Virus record (IMG/VR): IMGVR_UViG_3300009370_000207
Coordinates: 1-20,783 of that record
DNA: 20,783 nt
Source: a virus
Reading direction: 5' to 3' (one strand)
Shown one piece after another: positions 6,941-14,301 of this stretch (its first letter is position 1; each line of letters starts with the position of its first letter). The position numbers were made by a program, and so were the translations under genes. Under the pieces are notes generated by a model, which was not told the DNA's origin, did not search any database, and saw nothing but the letters and a program-made list of their open reading frames with translations.

Positions 6941-6964
6941 TAGGGAGGGTTTCGGCTCTCCCTA
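6941..6964 (+). other. Strong RNA hairpin with TTCG loop after the capsid gene
   Basis: TAGGGAGGGT and GCTCTCCCTA-side bases pair over about 10 bp (two G-U pairs) around a TTCG tetraloop. It sits 33 bases after the capsid stop. It lacks a T-run (CAAAAATAAA follows), so it is not a standard intrinsic terminator. It may protect or process the 3' end of capsid mRNA or give partial termination, which would set capsid protein above downstream genes. Confidence 0.5.
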
Positions 6965-6992
6965 CAAAAATAAATAAAAAGAGGATAAACAA

Positions 6993-7163
6993 ATGAAATA
7001 CGAAATTAAAAGAGATTTTAGTCTTAAGGGAATCAAATACAGAACAGGAGATGTTACAGAAATTCCTGCTGGAGACTCTGTAAGACTTCTAAAAAATGGA
7101 TTGATTGCTGAGGCTAAAGCTGCTCCAAAGCCAAAGAAGAAAGAGAAAAAGGGAGATAAATAA
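6993..7163 (+). CDS. Small protein downstream of capsid, basic tail
   Basis: A 56-residue protein. Residues 1-40 (MKYEIKRDFSLKGIKYRTGD, then VTEIPAGDSVRLLKNGLIAE) look like a small beta-barrel-type fold. The last 15 residues are Lys/Pro/Ala-rich (APKPKKKEKKGDK). The ribosome site is GAGG about 9 bases upstream. Its stop overlaps the next start (TAATG). Many HK97-type heads have such a short gene directly after the capsid gene; a capsid-binding role is plausible, but no function is established. Confidence 0.7.
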   Translation: MKYEIKRDFSLKGIKYRTGDVTEIPAGDSVRLLKNGLIAEAKAAPKPKKKEKKGDK

Positions 7164-7525
7164 TGTCTATACAAACAGGCAATTATTCACTTTCTGGACT
7201 TGAGATAGTTAAGGGTACAGCGAACCTTACTGACACCAGTTCAACTGCTTTGTTGGCTGCTGATGCAGCAAGATTCACTTATATAACTGACATCATAATC
7301 ACAGTAAAGGCTGGAACAACTGCTGTTATAGGAATAACAATATTGGAAGCAGCATCTGCCATAGGCAAATTCTATGTAACAACAACTGCTGGTAATTTGG
7401 CTATAAACCTCACTACTCCAATAAAGACTTCTGCTATAAACAAGGCAATCAATGCCCAAGCAGATTCTTCTCCAACTGGTTTTGATGCTGAAGTAACTTT
7501 AGTCGGTTTCCAAGCAAAGAACTAA
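7163..7525 (+). CDS. Probable beta-rich capsid-associated (decoration-type) protein
   Basis: A 120-residue, Thr/Ala/Ile-rich, low-charge protein with alternating hydrophobic residues (YITDIIITVKAGTTAVIGIT, then VTTTAGNLAINL) typical of a beta sandwich. It has no signal peptide and no catalytic motif. It starts in the previous stop (TAATG), between the capsid and the connector genes, where decoration or head-fibre proteins are common. The decoration role is inferred from position and fold type only. Confidence 0.6.
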   Translation: MSIQTGNYSLSGLEIVKGTANLTDTSSTALLAADAARFTYITDIIITVKAGTTAVIGITILEAASAIGKFYVTTTAGNLAINLTTPIKTSAINKAINAQADSSPTGFDAEVTLVGFQAKN

Positions 7526-7527
7526 AA

Positions 7528-8154
7528 ATGGCTTTAGGTAGACTGTCAGTCCTGAAGGACTATCTGAATATAGGTAATACGACTAACGATAATACCCTAA
7601 AGGTGTATCTCAAGGCTGCAACTGCTGTGGCTGTAAATTACACCAATAGGGATTATCTTGAAAAACCTGCTGCTGCCATAGATGAGTTCTACAGCCCTAC
7701 AGATATTCTAAACTCAAGGCTGTATTTGAAAAACAAACCATTGAATACTGTAAGTGCAGTTGTGGAAAATTATGGGAAAGTTGGTGGTGATGACACTATT
7801 GCTGCTGGAGACTACGAAGTGTTTAGTGATTTGGGGGTTATCAGGTTTGATGATGCAAGTTTAACTCCTGGATTTCTGAATGTCAAGGTTAACTACCAAC
7901 CTGGATACGATACAAGTGATTGGGATACGGATGCAGTAACAACTACATTTGGAACAGTTCCAGAAGACTTGGAATTCGCTGTAGTCAGGATTGCAGCAAA
8001 GATGTGGCTGGATTCCAAAAAGGGAGATGGCAGAGCAGGTGTCAAAGGAAAATCAAGAGGACAGGAAAGGATAAACTTTTCAGAAATGTTTGCAGACGAT
8101 TTTCCAAAAGAGGCAGAGTTGATACTTGATGGCTATGTCATGTTGTCTGTCTGA
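7528..8154 (+). CDS. Head-tail connector (gp6-like adaptor)
   Basis: A 208-residue protein matching the gp6-like adaptor pattern. It has an N-terminal helical stretch (LSVLKDYLNIGNTTNDNTLK, then VAVNYTNRDYL), a beta insertion (LKNKPLNTVSAVVENYGKV; YEVFSDLGVIRFD; VKVNYQPGY) and C-terminal helices (PEDLEFAVVRIAAKMWLDSK). In HK97 and relatives such proteins form the ring beneath the portal. It is spaced two bases from the previous gene, with only a weak ribosome site, and ends TGATG into the next gene, suggesting coupled translation. Confidence 0.75.
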   Translation: MALGRLSVLKDYLNIGNTTNDNTLKVYLKAATAVAVNYTNRDYLEKPAAAIDEFYSPTDILNSRLYLKNKPLNTVSAVVENYGKVGGDDTIAAGDYEVFSDLGVIRFDDASLTPGFLNVKVNYQPGYDTSDWDTDAVTTTFGTVPEDLEFAVVRIAAKMWLDSKKGDGRAGVKGKSRGQERINFSEMFADDFPKEAELILDGYVMLSV

Positions 8155-8717
8155 TGAAATTTCTTGTAACAGATGTAGTTCGTTCTAGGGGAAGAAATTA
8201 TGCATGGGAGAAATTTGAACCAGAACTTGAGTATCATATGGATATAGTGGGAAACAAGATGGTGGAGGATGCCATATATGCAACAACTTCTTACAAGTGG
8301 AGGGGAACTCTTTCAAATAGTTTTTCATATGTAAAAAGAACTGGAAGAGGTGTCGCAGGGGTTTCCCTTGTGAACCCAAATCCACAAGCAGCCATGTACA
8401 ACACAGGACAAGGAATGGGAGCACCAACAGGAGGTCCATCTCCTCCAGTTAACAATACTTCTGCCTGGTCAGGGGATAAATCAACTTATTACAAAGACTC
8501 CAAAGGAGAACACCATGACATAAATACTGCATCTGCAGGTTATTATTCAAAGGCAATGTATGCAATGAACATGGCTATGAACACAGGTCCTCAGTTTGGG
8601 GATGGGGGAAATAACAGTTATGCCCTAGAAGGTTACTTAGATGAAATAGAAGACAGGGTTGGAGACTACCTAGCTGATTCATTTGATGACATGATGAGGG
8701 AGGCAGGTCTTATATGA
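8154..8717 (+). CDS. Neck/tail-completion protein (HK97 gp10-like)
   Basis: A 187-residue protein. The centre, WRGTLSNSFSYVKRTGRGVA followed by GVSLVNPNPQAAMYNTGQGM, resembles the HK97-gp10 pattern (T-G-x-L-x-x-S, a strand, then P-x-A-x-x-x-x-x-G-x-G). It lies in the expected order: connector, this gene, tail terminator, tail tube. A Gly/Pro/Ser loop (about 90-105) and C-terminal helices follow. The start is in the previous stop (TGATG), and the end overlaps the next start by four bases (ATGA). The fit is moderate, and it could be a head-closure protein instead. Confidence 0.6.
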   Translation: MKFLVTDVVRSRGRNYAWEKFEPELEYHMDIVGNKMVEDAIYATTSYKWRGTLSNSFSYVKRTGRGVAGVSLVNPNPQAAMYNTGQGMGAPTGGPSPPVNNTSAWSGDKSTYYKDSKGEHHDINTASAGYYSKAMYAMNMAMNTGPQFGDGGNNSYALEGYLDEIEDRVGDYLADSFDDMMREAGLI

Positions 8718-9175
8718 GTGCAGATGGAATTAGGGAAGGAATAGTGGGAGCTCTTGTAACAAAGCTCTCAACAATAACAACAGGAAATGGCTATCAGCAA
8801 AATGTTGGTTCTGTTCTTGATTACCCAACCCATTTCAATGATATTGATAGGGGTAGTTTTCCAGTCGTTTCAATAGTTATAGGAAGGACAGGACAAAAAT
8901 ACCTTCTTGGGAATACAAGTGTTGATGCAACAATGACAATCGGATTAAGGTGTTATGTTGAGGGTTATGATGAAGACACAATAAGGGATTCGGCAAATAA
9001 ACTCACAGAAGACATAAACAAGTGTCTTTTTAACAACAACACATTGGGTCTTTCTTATGTCATTGATACAAAAGTAATGAATATGACACCACCTTTCATA
9101 TGGCTTGATGTCGGAGATGTTGGAATGTTTGATGTTTCCATTAATGTTATATACCGAAGAGACCTTAGTGCATAG
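8714..9175 (+). CDS. Putative tail terminator protein
   Basis: A 153-residue protein starting in ATGA overlap with the previous gene. It shows an alpha/beta pattern: an N-terminal helix (GIREGIVGALVTKLSTI), strands FPVVSIVIG and MTIGLRCYVEGY, a helix DTIRDSANKLTEDINKCLF, and a final strand FDVSINVIYRRD. This order and the place just before the tail tube match tail terminator (lambda gpU-like) proteins, which cap the tube at the head-proximal end and join it to the neck. The match is by layout and secondary structure rather than a catalytic motif. Confidence 0.6.
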   Translation: MSADGIREGIVGALVTKLSTITTGNGYQQNVGSVLDYPTHFNDIDRGSFPVVSIVIGRTGQKYLLGNTSVDATMTIGLRCYVEGYDEDTIRDSANKLTEDINKCLFNNNTLGLSYVIDTKVMNMTPPFIWLDVGDVGMFDVSINVIYRRDLSA

Positions 9176-9183
9176 GGGATGAT

Positions 9184-9221
9184 AGCACCCTCTCCCCCAG
9201 AGGTATACACAAGGAGGTGCT
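9184..9221 (+). promoter_or_regulatory. Mutually exclusive hairpins masking a strong ribosome site
   Basis: AGCACC(C)TC (9184-9192) can pair with GAGGTGCT (9214-9221), burying the core of an excellent Shine-Dalgarno AAGGAGGTG (9211-9219). A competing hairpin, CCTCT-CCCCC-AGAGG (9189-9203), uses part of the same left arm and would free the site. The downstream ATG at 9229 opens a 22-codon ORF. This is a switch-like layout seen directly in sequence; its function is inferred. Confidence 0.4.
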
Positions 9222-9228
9222 GAGAAAA

Positions 9229-9297
9229 ATGGAATTCCCAGCAGTTAGGCTAACTCTAACCATACTAAATATTACCAAAAATCAAAATAATCAGTAA
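9229..9297 (+). CDS. 22-codon leader-type ORF with strong ribosome site
   Basis: ATG follows AAGGAGGTG by about 9 bases, the best ribosome site in the window, yet the ORF ends after 22 codons (MEFPAVRLTLTILNITKNQN, then NQ). Inverted repeats lie within it (AGTTA/TAACT at 9243-9255) and over its end (AATATTAC 9268-9275 with GTAATATT 9294-9301). It may be a leader peptide regulating the tail genes, or a real microprotein. No homologue is recognised. Confidence 0.4.
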   Translation: MEFPAVRLTLTILNITKNQNNQ

Positions 9298-9341
9298 TAT
9301 TAAACTAACCGAAAGGTAAACCAATAAAGAGAGGTGTCGCA

Positions 9342-9464
9342 ATGACAAAAAAAGATGTAAAGGTAAAGTCTGTCGCAAAGAAAGGATATTTCACAGACAG
9401 GGTTAAGAAAATCCAAGAGTTGCACGAAAAGAAACTTGCAGCTCAAAAGGGGGATAAAGACTAA
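9342..9464 (+). CDS. 40-residue basic protein before the tail tube
   Basis: ATG follows GAGAGGTG by about five bases. The peptide is Lys-rich and helical (MTKKDVKVKSVAKKGYFTDR, then VKKIQELHEKKLAAQKGDKD), with nothing hydrophobic enough for a membrane. Its stop overlaps the tail tube start (TAATG), suggesting translational coupling. It ends Lys-Gly-Asp-Lys-Asp, like the end of the small protein at 6993. Function unknown. Confidence 0.6.
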   Translation: MTKKDVKVKSVAKKGYFTDRVKKIQELHEKKLAAQKGDKD

Positions 9465-10420
9465 TGGTTAAATTAGGAAGAAAGCAATACTTAGGCTGGG
9501 GACTAGAGGGAACTGCTGGTACTGCTGTAGCAATAGCAAATGGCGACTATCACTTGGTTGAAGATGTTTCTGTAGAGATGACTGGAGATGAAAACGAAAG
9601 GGTTGGAAACTTGGGCTCTATTGATGGGATGGCTGGTGTTACTGGCTCTAGAATGGGAACTATAAGTTTCACTACCGAATTGAGAGGTGGTGGAGTTACT
9701 GGAACAGCACCTGTAGATATTCCTTTATGGAAGGGTTCTGGTTTTGAATGTGGAGAGACAAACTATACTGCAACTAGTAATATGGTTGTGGACCAAACAG
9801 TTCCAACCACATCCAACAGTTCAGTAACATTGAAGTATTATGCTGATGGTACTGTCTGGCAATTCAAGGGATGCACAGGGAATGTTGTGGTGACTTTAGA
9901 ATCAGGAATGGTTGGAAAATGTGCTTGGACTTTTCAAGGTCAAGTAAACCAAGAGGTTCAGGATGCATCAAACCCAACTCCAAGTTACAACACAGTAGTT
10001 CCACCTGTCTGCCAGAACACAACATTGACTTTAGATGGTTCTGCTACAGATTTTGGTGTTTGCAAAAGCTTGACTTTTGACATGGGTAATGAGATTACTG
10101 ACCGAAGGGATATGTCAGAAGAAAGAGGTTATGCAATACCTAGAATCACAAGAAGATTGGGTACTGGAACAATGACTGTTGAAATTCCAGCATTAAGTTC
10201 TTATGACTGGAACTCCAGGTGGAGAAACAAAACCAAGATTGATGGTTCTATACTTGTTGGAACAGAAACATTCAAGAAGATGACTTTTGCTTGGGATATG
10301 GTTTTGACTTCAGCTCCAAATCCATCTGATACAGATGGCATAATGACTTATGAGGTTTCATTTGCCCTAGTAACAGACAATTTGGCTGGAAACAATACTT
10401 TAAGCTTAACATACTCATAA
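9464..10420 (+). CDS. Major tail (tube) protein
   Basis: A 318-residue, beta-rich, Thr/Gly/Ser-rich protein lying between the tail-terminator candidate and the frameshifting chaperones, the fixed position of the tube gene. Typical N-terminal features are GRKQYLGWGLEGTAGTAVAI and a second section, GTISFTTELRGGG. The later part (MTVEIPALSSYDWNSRW; KKMTFAWDMVLTSAP; MTYEVSFALVTDN) looks like a repeated tube fold, so it may hold two tube-like domains. Length is greater than the usual 150-250, consistent with an added domain. Hexameric rings stack around the tape measure to form the tube. No protease or fibre motif is present. Confidence 0.82.
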   Translation: MVKLGRKQYLGWGLEGTAGTAVAIANGDYHLVEDVSVEMTGDENERVGNLGSIDGMAGVTGSRMGTISFTTELRGGGVTGTAPVDIPLWKGSGFECGETNYTATSNMVVDQTVPTTSNSSVTLKYYADGTVWQFKGCTGNVVVTLESGMVGKCAWTFQGQVNQEVQDASNPTPSYNTVVPPVCQNTTLTLDGSATDFGVCKSLTFDMGNEITDRRDMSEERGYAIPRITRRLGTGTMTVEIPALSSYDWNSRWRNKTKIDGSILVGTETFKKMTFAWDMVLTSAPNPSDTDGIMTYEVSFALVTDNLAGNNTLSLTYS

Positions 10421-10449
10421 AGAGTAATTAAAACGAGGAGGTTTTAAAT

Positions 10450-10860
10450 ATGGCAAAGAAAAAAAAGAAAGGGTTAAGTCTGATAGATTTAGGTGCTAGA
10501 CAGGAATTTATCAGCACCCTTGATATAGATGATGAAAAGACTAGATGGATGATTGGACCATTGTCAGCAAGACAGTTGTTCGGTGTTTATGCTAAGTATG
10601 AGGGAGATGGAGAGGAAGATGTTCTCCAATCCCCTGCTCAGTCGGCACTAATGGCAATGGACTTTGTGAAATATGGTTTAAAACAGGTTGTTGGACCTTT
10701 AAGTAGTGGCTTTACTATGACAAGCTCAACAGACTTGGGGTTTTCTTCCAAGTGTGTAAAGTCATCTTACTTGGACCGACTGCCTACTGAACTTATTGTT
10801 GAACTTGGTGGGCAGATAGCCACCATCTCAACTCTGGGGACAGAACAAAAAAAAGGTTAA
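10450..10860 (+). CDS. Tail assembly chaperone, short form (gpG-like)
   Basis: A 136-residue protein with a strong ribosome site (GAGGAGG). The N-terminus is very Lys-rich (MAKKKKKGLSL), then acidic/helical with DEKTRWMIGPLSARQLFGVY and LMAMDFVKYGLKQVVGPLSS. By analogy with lambda gpG it would bind the tape measure before the tube polymerises. It ends CAA AAA AAA GGT TAA: the eight-A run holds a slippery A AAA AAA, and the -1 frame continues to 11198. This gene order (tube, chaperone pair with frameshift, tape measure) is the conserved tailed-phage arrangement. Confidence 0.85.
   Translation: MAKKKKKGLSLIDLGARQEFISTLDIDDEKTRWMIGPLSARQLFGVYAKYEGDGEEDVLQSPAQSALMAMDFVKYGLKQVVGPLSSGFTMTSSTDLGFSSKCVKSSYLDRLPTELIVELGGQIATISTLGTEQKKG
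10848..10854 (+). other. -1 slippery heptamer AAAAAAA of the tail chaperone genes
   Basis: Zero-frame codons are CAA AAA AAA GGT TAA. The heptamer A AAA AAA followed by G is a strong, well-known -1 slippery site. The -1 frame after it is open for 114 codons with protein-like content. The zero-frame stop is only one codon beyond. Confidence 0.8.
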
Positions 10861-11198
10861 GGACTGTTCTTGCTGGTGTAAGAGCAGGGTATGACTGCAA
10901 ATCCTGCAAGAGAGCAGGGTTATGTGAGATGAGAGGGTGTATTCCTGGTGTGAAGGCATCCACTCCTTACATTATTGATGGAGAAGAAGTATGGTATTGT
11001 CCTTTAACATATAACAATGTGTTTACAAACCAATGTATCACATTGTGGAAAGCATCAAGACAGGGATTCCTGGCAGACAGGGGTTCTTACTTGGACCAAT
11101 CATACATCTTCACAGAGGTTGTTGAAATGTTAGAGCATGACCAAAATGAATATGAGCATAATGAGATGAAGAGCAAACAAAAAAGGATTAAGAGATAG
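10854..11198 (+). CDS. Tail assembly chaperone, -1 frameshift extension (gpT-like)
   Basis: Slippage at 10848-10854 would join 135 residues of the short form to 114 residues here (249 in total). The extension begins RLRTVLAGVRAGYDCKSCKR and carries four Cys in C-x2-C-x5-C-x4-C spacing (codons at 10896, 10905, 10923, 10938), a likely metal-binding knuckle. It then continues through VWYCPLTYNNVFTNQCITLW and a charged helical end. ATG 10929 is an internal Met; starting there would lose three of the four Cys, and it has no clear ribosome site. The stop TAG overlaps the tape-measure GTG (TAGTG). In lambda the G-T product recruits the tape measure to the tube. Confidence 0.8.
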   Translation, partial: RLRTVLAGVRAGYDCKSCKRAGLCEMRGCIPGVKASTPYIIDGEEVWYCPLTYNNVFTNQCITLWKASRQGFLADRGSYLDQSYIFTEVVEMLEHDQNEYEHNEMKSKQKRIKR

Positions 11199-13888
11199 TG
11201 GTTTTTAAAGCAGCAAAAGATATACTAATCAAGGCAGACCTCAAGATTGATGGTTTTGTAAAGCCTTTGCGAGACATGAGAGGAGAATGGGCAAAGTTCT
11301 CAAGTCAAATCCCACATACAAGGGCTCTTATATCGGCACTTGGAAAAACAGTAAAAACTGCATTTACACTTGCAGGAAAGCTAATTAAGGGGACTTGGAA
11401 TGTCTTACAGAGACTGACACAGGGATTCAGAAATGCAACAAGGGAATCTAACCTTTTCAATGGTTCTCAAAGGCAGGGACAATCTAATATGGCAAAAAAC
11501 ACGAAGTCGGTTCTGGCTGGGCTGACTGGTGTTGGTGCTCTGGCTGGTATTTGGTTTATTGCAGCGAAGGGTATGAGGGCTGGATTGAGGGAGATGAATT
11601 CCTCAACAGATGCACAGATAAAGCTAAATCAGGTCTTGAAGGCAACAGGTCATGCTGCTGGATTAAATTCCAAAGACCTGATGGAATCTGCCCAAGCAAT
11701 GAGAAGGGCAACACGATTAAGCACTTCCGAAGTCCAAGATGCTCAGGGTGTCATGCTCACTTTCACAAAGATAGGAAAAAATAACTTTGATACTGCAATG
11801 GATTCGGCAGCAGATATGTCTGCCATGTTCGGACAGAGTATGCAGCAATCAGTAATTCAGTTGGGTACAGCATTGAATGACCCAATAGCTGGTGTTGGAA
11901 GATTGATGAGAATAGGTGTTTCATTCTCTGAGGAACAGAGAAAATCCATCAAGCTGTTCATGGAGCAGAATGATGTCATGTCTGCCCAAAAGGTCATATT
12001 GCAAGAACTTGAACATGAGTTTGGTGGTGTTGCAGAGGCTTTGGCAGACACTTTCTTCGGAAGATGGACACAAATAGTAAATGCAATAGCAGAACTTGCT
12101 GGTGGAATGGGACAGATTATTGAAAAAAGCCCTGAAGTGAAAGAAGCAATGACTGAAATAAGGGATAAGATAAATGAATGGGCAGCTATAGATTGGAATA
12201 AGCAATTCAACACATGGAGAAGGGATTTCCTTAAAGGGATAAGAAAACTGCTCACAGCAATCGCCAAGACTTCTCCAGGTTTTGTGATTGCCTTTGAACT
12301 TGGTTTCAACCTAGTCTCGGCAGCTTGGGAGATACTTGTAGAGGATTTGGAAACATTATGGGATGGTTTCGTTACTTATTTTGAAGAAAACAGTTTTGAA
12401 GACATGATAGATGATATGAAGAATGTCCTTCCAGGAAAAATAAGTGACCTTTTCGTTGATATAACTGCTGCTGTGTTGGCAGGAGTAGAAACAATGGCAA
12501 AAGAGGTAGGGGAGTTTTTCCAGGAACAAATAGCTTTTGCAAGGGAAAGAGAGGGTGGAACAGTAGATACTGCTGACTACATCTTGGGATTGTGGGAGTT
12601 TTTCCACCCATTTGCAAAAAAAGACAAGGAATCGGCAGCGAGAAGAGATGCTGCCAAAGAGGAGTTTAGATTCAATATTGCAAACATAAAAGAAAACATG
12701 AAGTCTGCAATTATAGACCCAACCTGGACAAGAACCCTGACAAATAACATGGTGGGTGTCATACAGAAGATGGAAGATGTCATGACAGAAGAGGGAGTTG
12801 CATTTGAATCCTTCTTTGGAGAAGGAAAAGACAGCAAACTGATGACTGCTCAAGACCTTCAAAATCTTATGGAAGGATGGGAGACCCTGCTAAGGACAGG
12901 TGATGAAGGCTTACGAGCACGACACCCAATAACAAAAGATTGGTTATTGGGAGATTTGGACATTGTGGATTCAGCTTTTCATGGTATTAGCAATGTCCTT
13001 AGAAGCATATTTACTGATGAGGGGAAAACAAGGGAAGAAATGATGCAGGTTTACAAAGACGAAGGACTTGCACCAGGAATGACTTCTGGTTATGAGCTTA
13101 TTAGTGCTCTTCTTAGTGAGGCTATGATGCCACCAGGAGAAGTGAGCTTTTGGGACTTGTTTGAAAAATGGAAAGCAGCTATAAAACCAGATGACACAGG
13201 AATGGGAGGGGGTGTTTTTCAGCCAAGTGGAGACACAGATGGTCCACTTGAAGATGGATTGAATTACCTTTCTACTTTGAAAGAAAGAATAGAGGCAAAA
13301 GCTAAAGAAAAAGGTGGTTTTTTTGGTATTGCAGATGAGGCTGTGGCAAAATTAATAGCATCCATTGATAAACTAATGGATTCTATAGATGAAAATACAG
13401 AAGAAACAGGGGGAACTAATGGAACTACTGAAAAAATATCATCCCTTAATGAAACACTCACAAGAGTTGAAACACAACTCCAAAACATGGCTACCCAACT
13501 TGGTGCTGGATTGGCTGAAGGTGGTAGTGTAAGAGACCAGGTTGGAAACATGTTCCAGCAGTTTTTCACAGACCACTATACAAATGCCATTGCAGATTCT
13601 TTCAGGACTGATGCTAAAAATCCAGGCTCTTTATCAGGGTTTGCTGGAGGATTCTTAGAGTCTATACTTCCTGGACTTGGTGGAGGATTGCTTGGTGGAC
13701 TTATTGGTGGTCTTTTCAGGAAAAAACCAAAGCCAGTAAAAAAACCTGTTCCAGTAAAGGTTGTGAATTGGGGAGATATGACAGCACAACTACTCAAGGC
13801 ATCAAATAGAAGAGCAGTATCGCCAATGATAACAACAGGAGGTAATTCTGTAATGTCTGCAAATTTCAGTAGAGGTGCTAGGGTATAA
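11198..13888 (+). CDS. Tail tape measure protein
   Basis: An 896-residue, largely helical protein with a GTG start one base into the previous stop and AAGGA upstream. Residues 1-80 resemble the TP901-type start (basic helices, IKADLKIDGFVKPLRDM). A hydrophobic segment lies at 104-124 (SVLAGLTGVGALAGIWFIAA), followed by the conserved-looking NSSTDAQIKLNQVLKATGHA region and long helices with Trp-rich spots. Near the C-terminus are helical repeats (about 750-790), then a glycine zipper (PGLGGGLLGGLIGGLF, about 825-842) and a Lys/Pro stretch. At roughly 0.15 nm per residue, the family rule predicts a tail about 130 nm long. Hydrophobic segments may insert into the host membrane during DNA entry. 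No lysozyme or peptidase motif was noticed. Confidence 0.92.
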   Translation: MVFKAAKDILIKADLKIDGFVKPLRDMRGEWAKFSSQIPHTRALISALGKTVKTAFTLAGKLIKGTWNVLQRLTQGFRNATRESNLFNGSQRQGQSNMAKNTKSVLAGLTGVGALAGIWFIAAKGMRAGLREMNSSTDAQIKLNQVLKATGHAAGLNSKDLMESAQAMRRATRLSTSEVQDAQGVMLTFTKIGKNNFDTAMDSAADMSAMFGQSMQQSVIQLGTALNDPIAGVGRLMRIGVSFSEEQRKSIKLFMEQNDVMSAQKVILQELEHEFGGVAEALADTFFGRWTQIVNAIAELAGGMGQIIEKSPEVKEAMTEIRDKINEWAAIDWNKQFNTWRRDFLKGIRKLLTAIAKTSPGFVIAFELGFNLVSAAWEILVEDLETLWDGFVTYFEENSFEDMIDDMKNVLPGKISDLFVDITAAVLAGVETMAKEVGEFFQEQIAFAREREGGTVDTADYILGLWEFFHPFAKKDKESAARRDAAKEEFRFNIANIKENMKSAIIDPTWTRTLTNNMVGVIQKMEDVMTEEGVAFESFFGEGKDSKLMTAQDLQNLMEGWETLLRTGDEGLRARHPITKDWLLGDLDIVDSAFHGISNVLRSIFTDEGKTREEMMQVYKDEGLAPGMTSGYELISALLSEAMMPPGEVSFWDLFEKWKAAIKPDDTGMGGGVFQPSGDTDGPLEDGLNYLSTLKERIEAKAKEKGGFFGIADEAVAKLIASIDKLMDSIDENTEETGGTNGTTEKISSLNETLTRVETQLQNMATQLGAGLAEGGSVRDQVGNMFQQFFTDHYTNAIADSFRTDAKNPGSLSGFAGGFLESILPGLGGGLLGGLIGGLFRKKPKPVKKPVPVKVVNWGDMTAQLLKASNRRAVSPMITTGGNSVMSANFSRGARV

Positions 13889-14301
13889 TGGCAAACGAGG
13901 GGAAGATAACAATAGCAGAAACTGATGGTTCTCCAGAAGTTGAATTAAATCCAGCACTCTTGCTTGAAGTAGAACACAGAAGTGATTGGTCTTATAGGGA
14001 TGTGAATGGGCAACTAAGGGCAAGAGACTTGCCAACTTACGGAAAAATAAGGGAACTAAGAATAGAAATCCCTATGGGAGCAATTTCAAGGGCAAATTGG
14101 ACACAACTCAATACTTGGATGACTGGTGGCACAGAAGTTAGGATTCAAGACCTTGCAACAAATTCAACCTACTATGATGCCACACCAAAATATTTTTTTG
14201 GGAGGATAGCAACTCTGGATGCTGGTGCTTACTCTGAGGCAAAGATGAACGAACCACCTTATTCAATAACTATTGAAGTAGACAGATTCGCTGCTACATA
14301 A
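13888..14301 (+). CDS. Small distal-tail-region protein
   Basis: A 137-residue protein starting in the tape-measure stop (TAATG) and ending in the start of the hub gene (TAATG). It appears beta-rich, with strands such as ALLLEVEHRSDWSYRD, IRELRIEIPMG and YSITIEVDRF. It contains WTQLNTWMTGGTEVRIQDLA, recalling proteins of the distal tail tip. The place between tape measure and hub is that of a distal tail or tip adaptor protein. The exact family is not recognised. Confidence 0.6.
   Translation: MANEGKITIAETDGSPEVELNPALLLEVEHRSDWSYRDVNGQLRARDLPTYGKIRELRIEIPMGAISRANWTQLNTWMTGGTEVRIQDLATNSTYYDATPKYFFGRIATLDAGAYSEAKMNEPPYSITIEVDRFAAT

Noticed and set aside
13264-13569. 101-codon minus-strand ORF opposite the tape measure
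   Set aside because: Antisense shadow with Ser/Pro/Val bias and no independent start signal.
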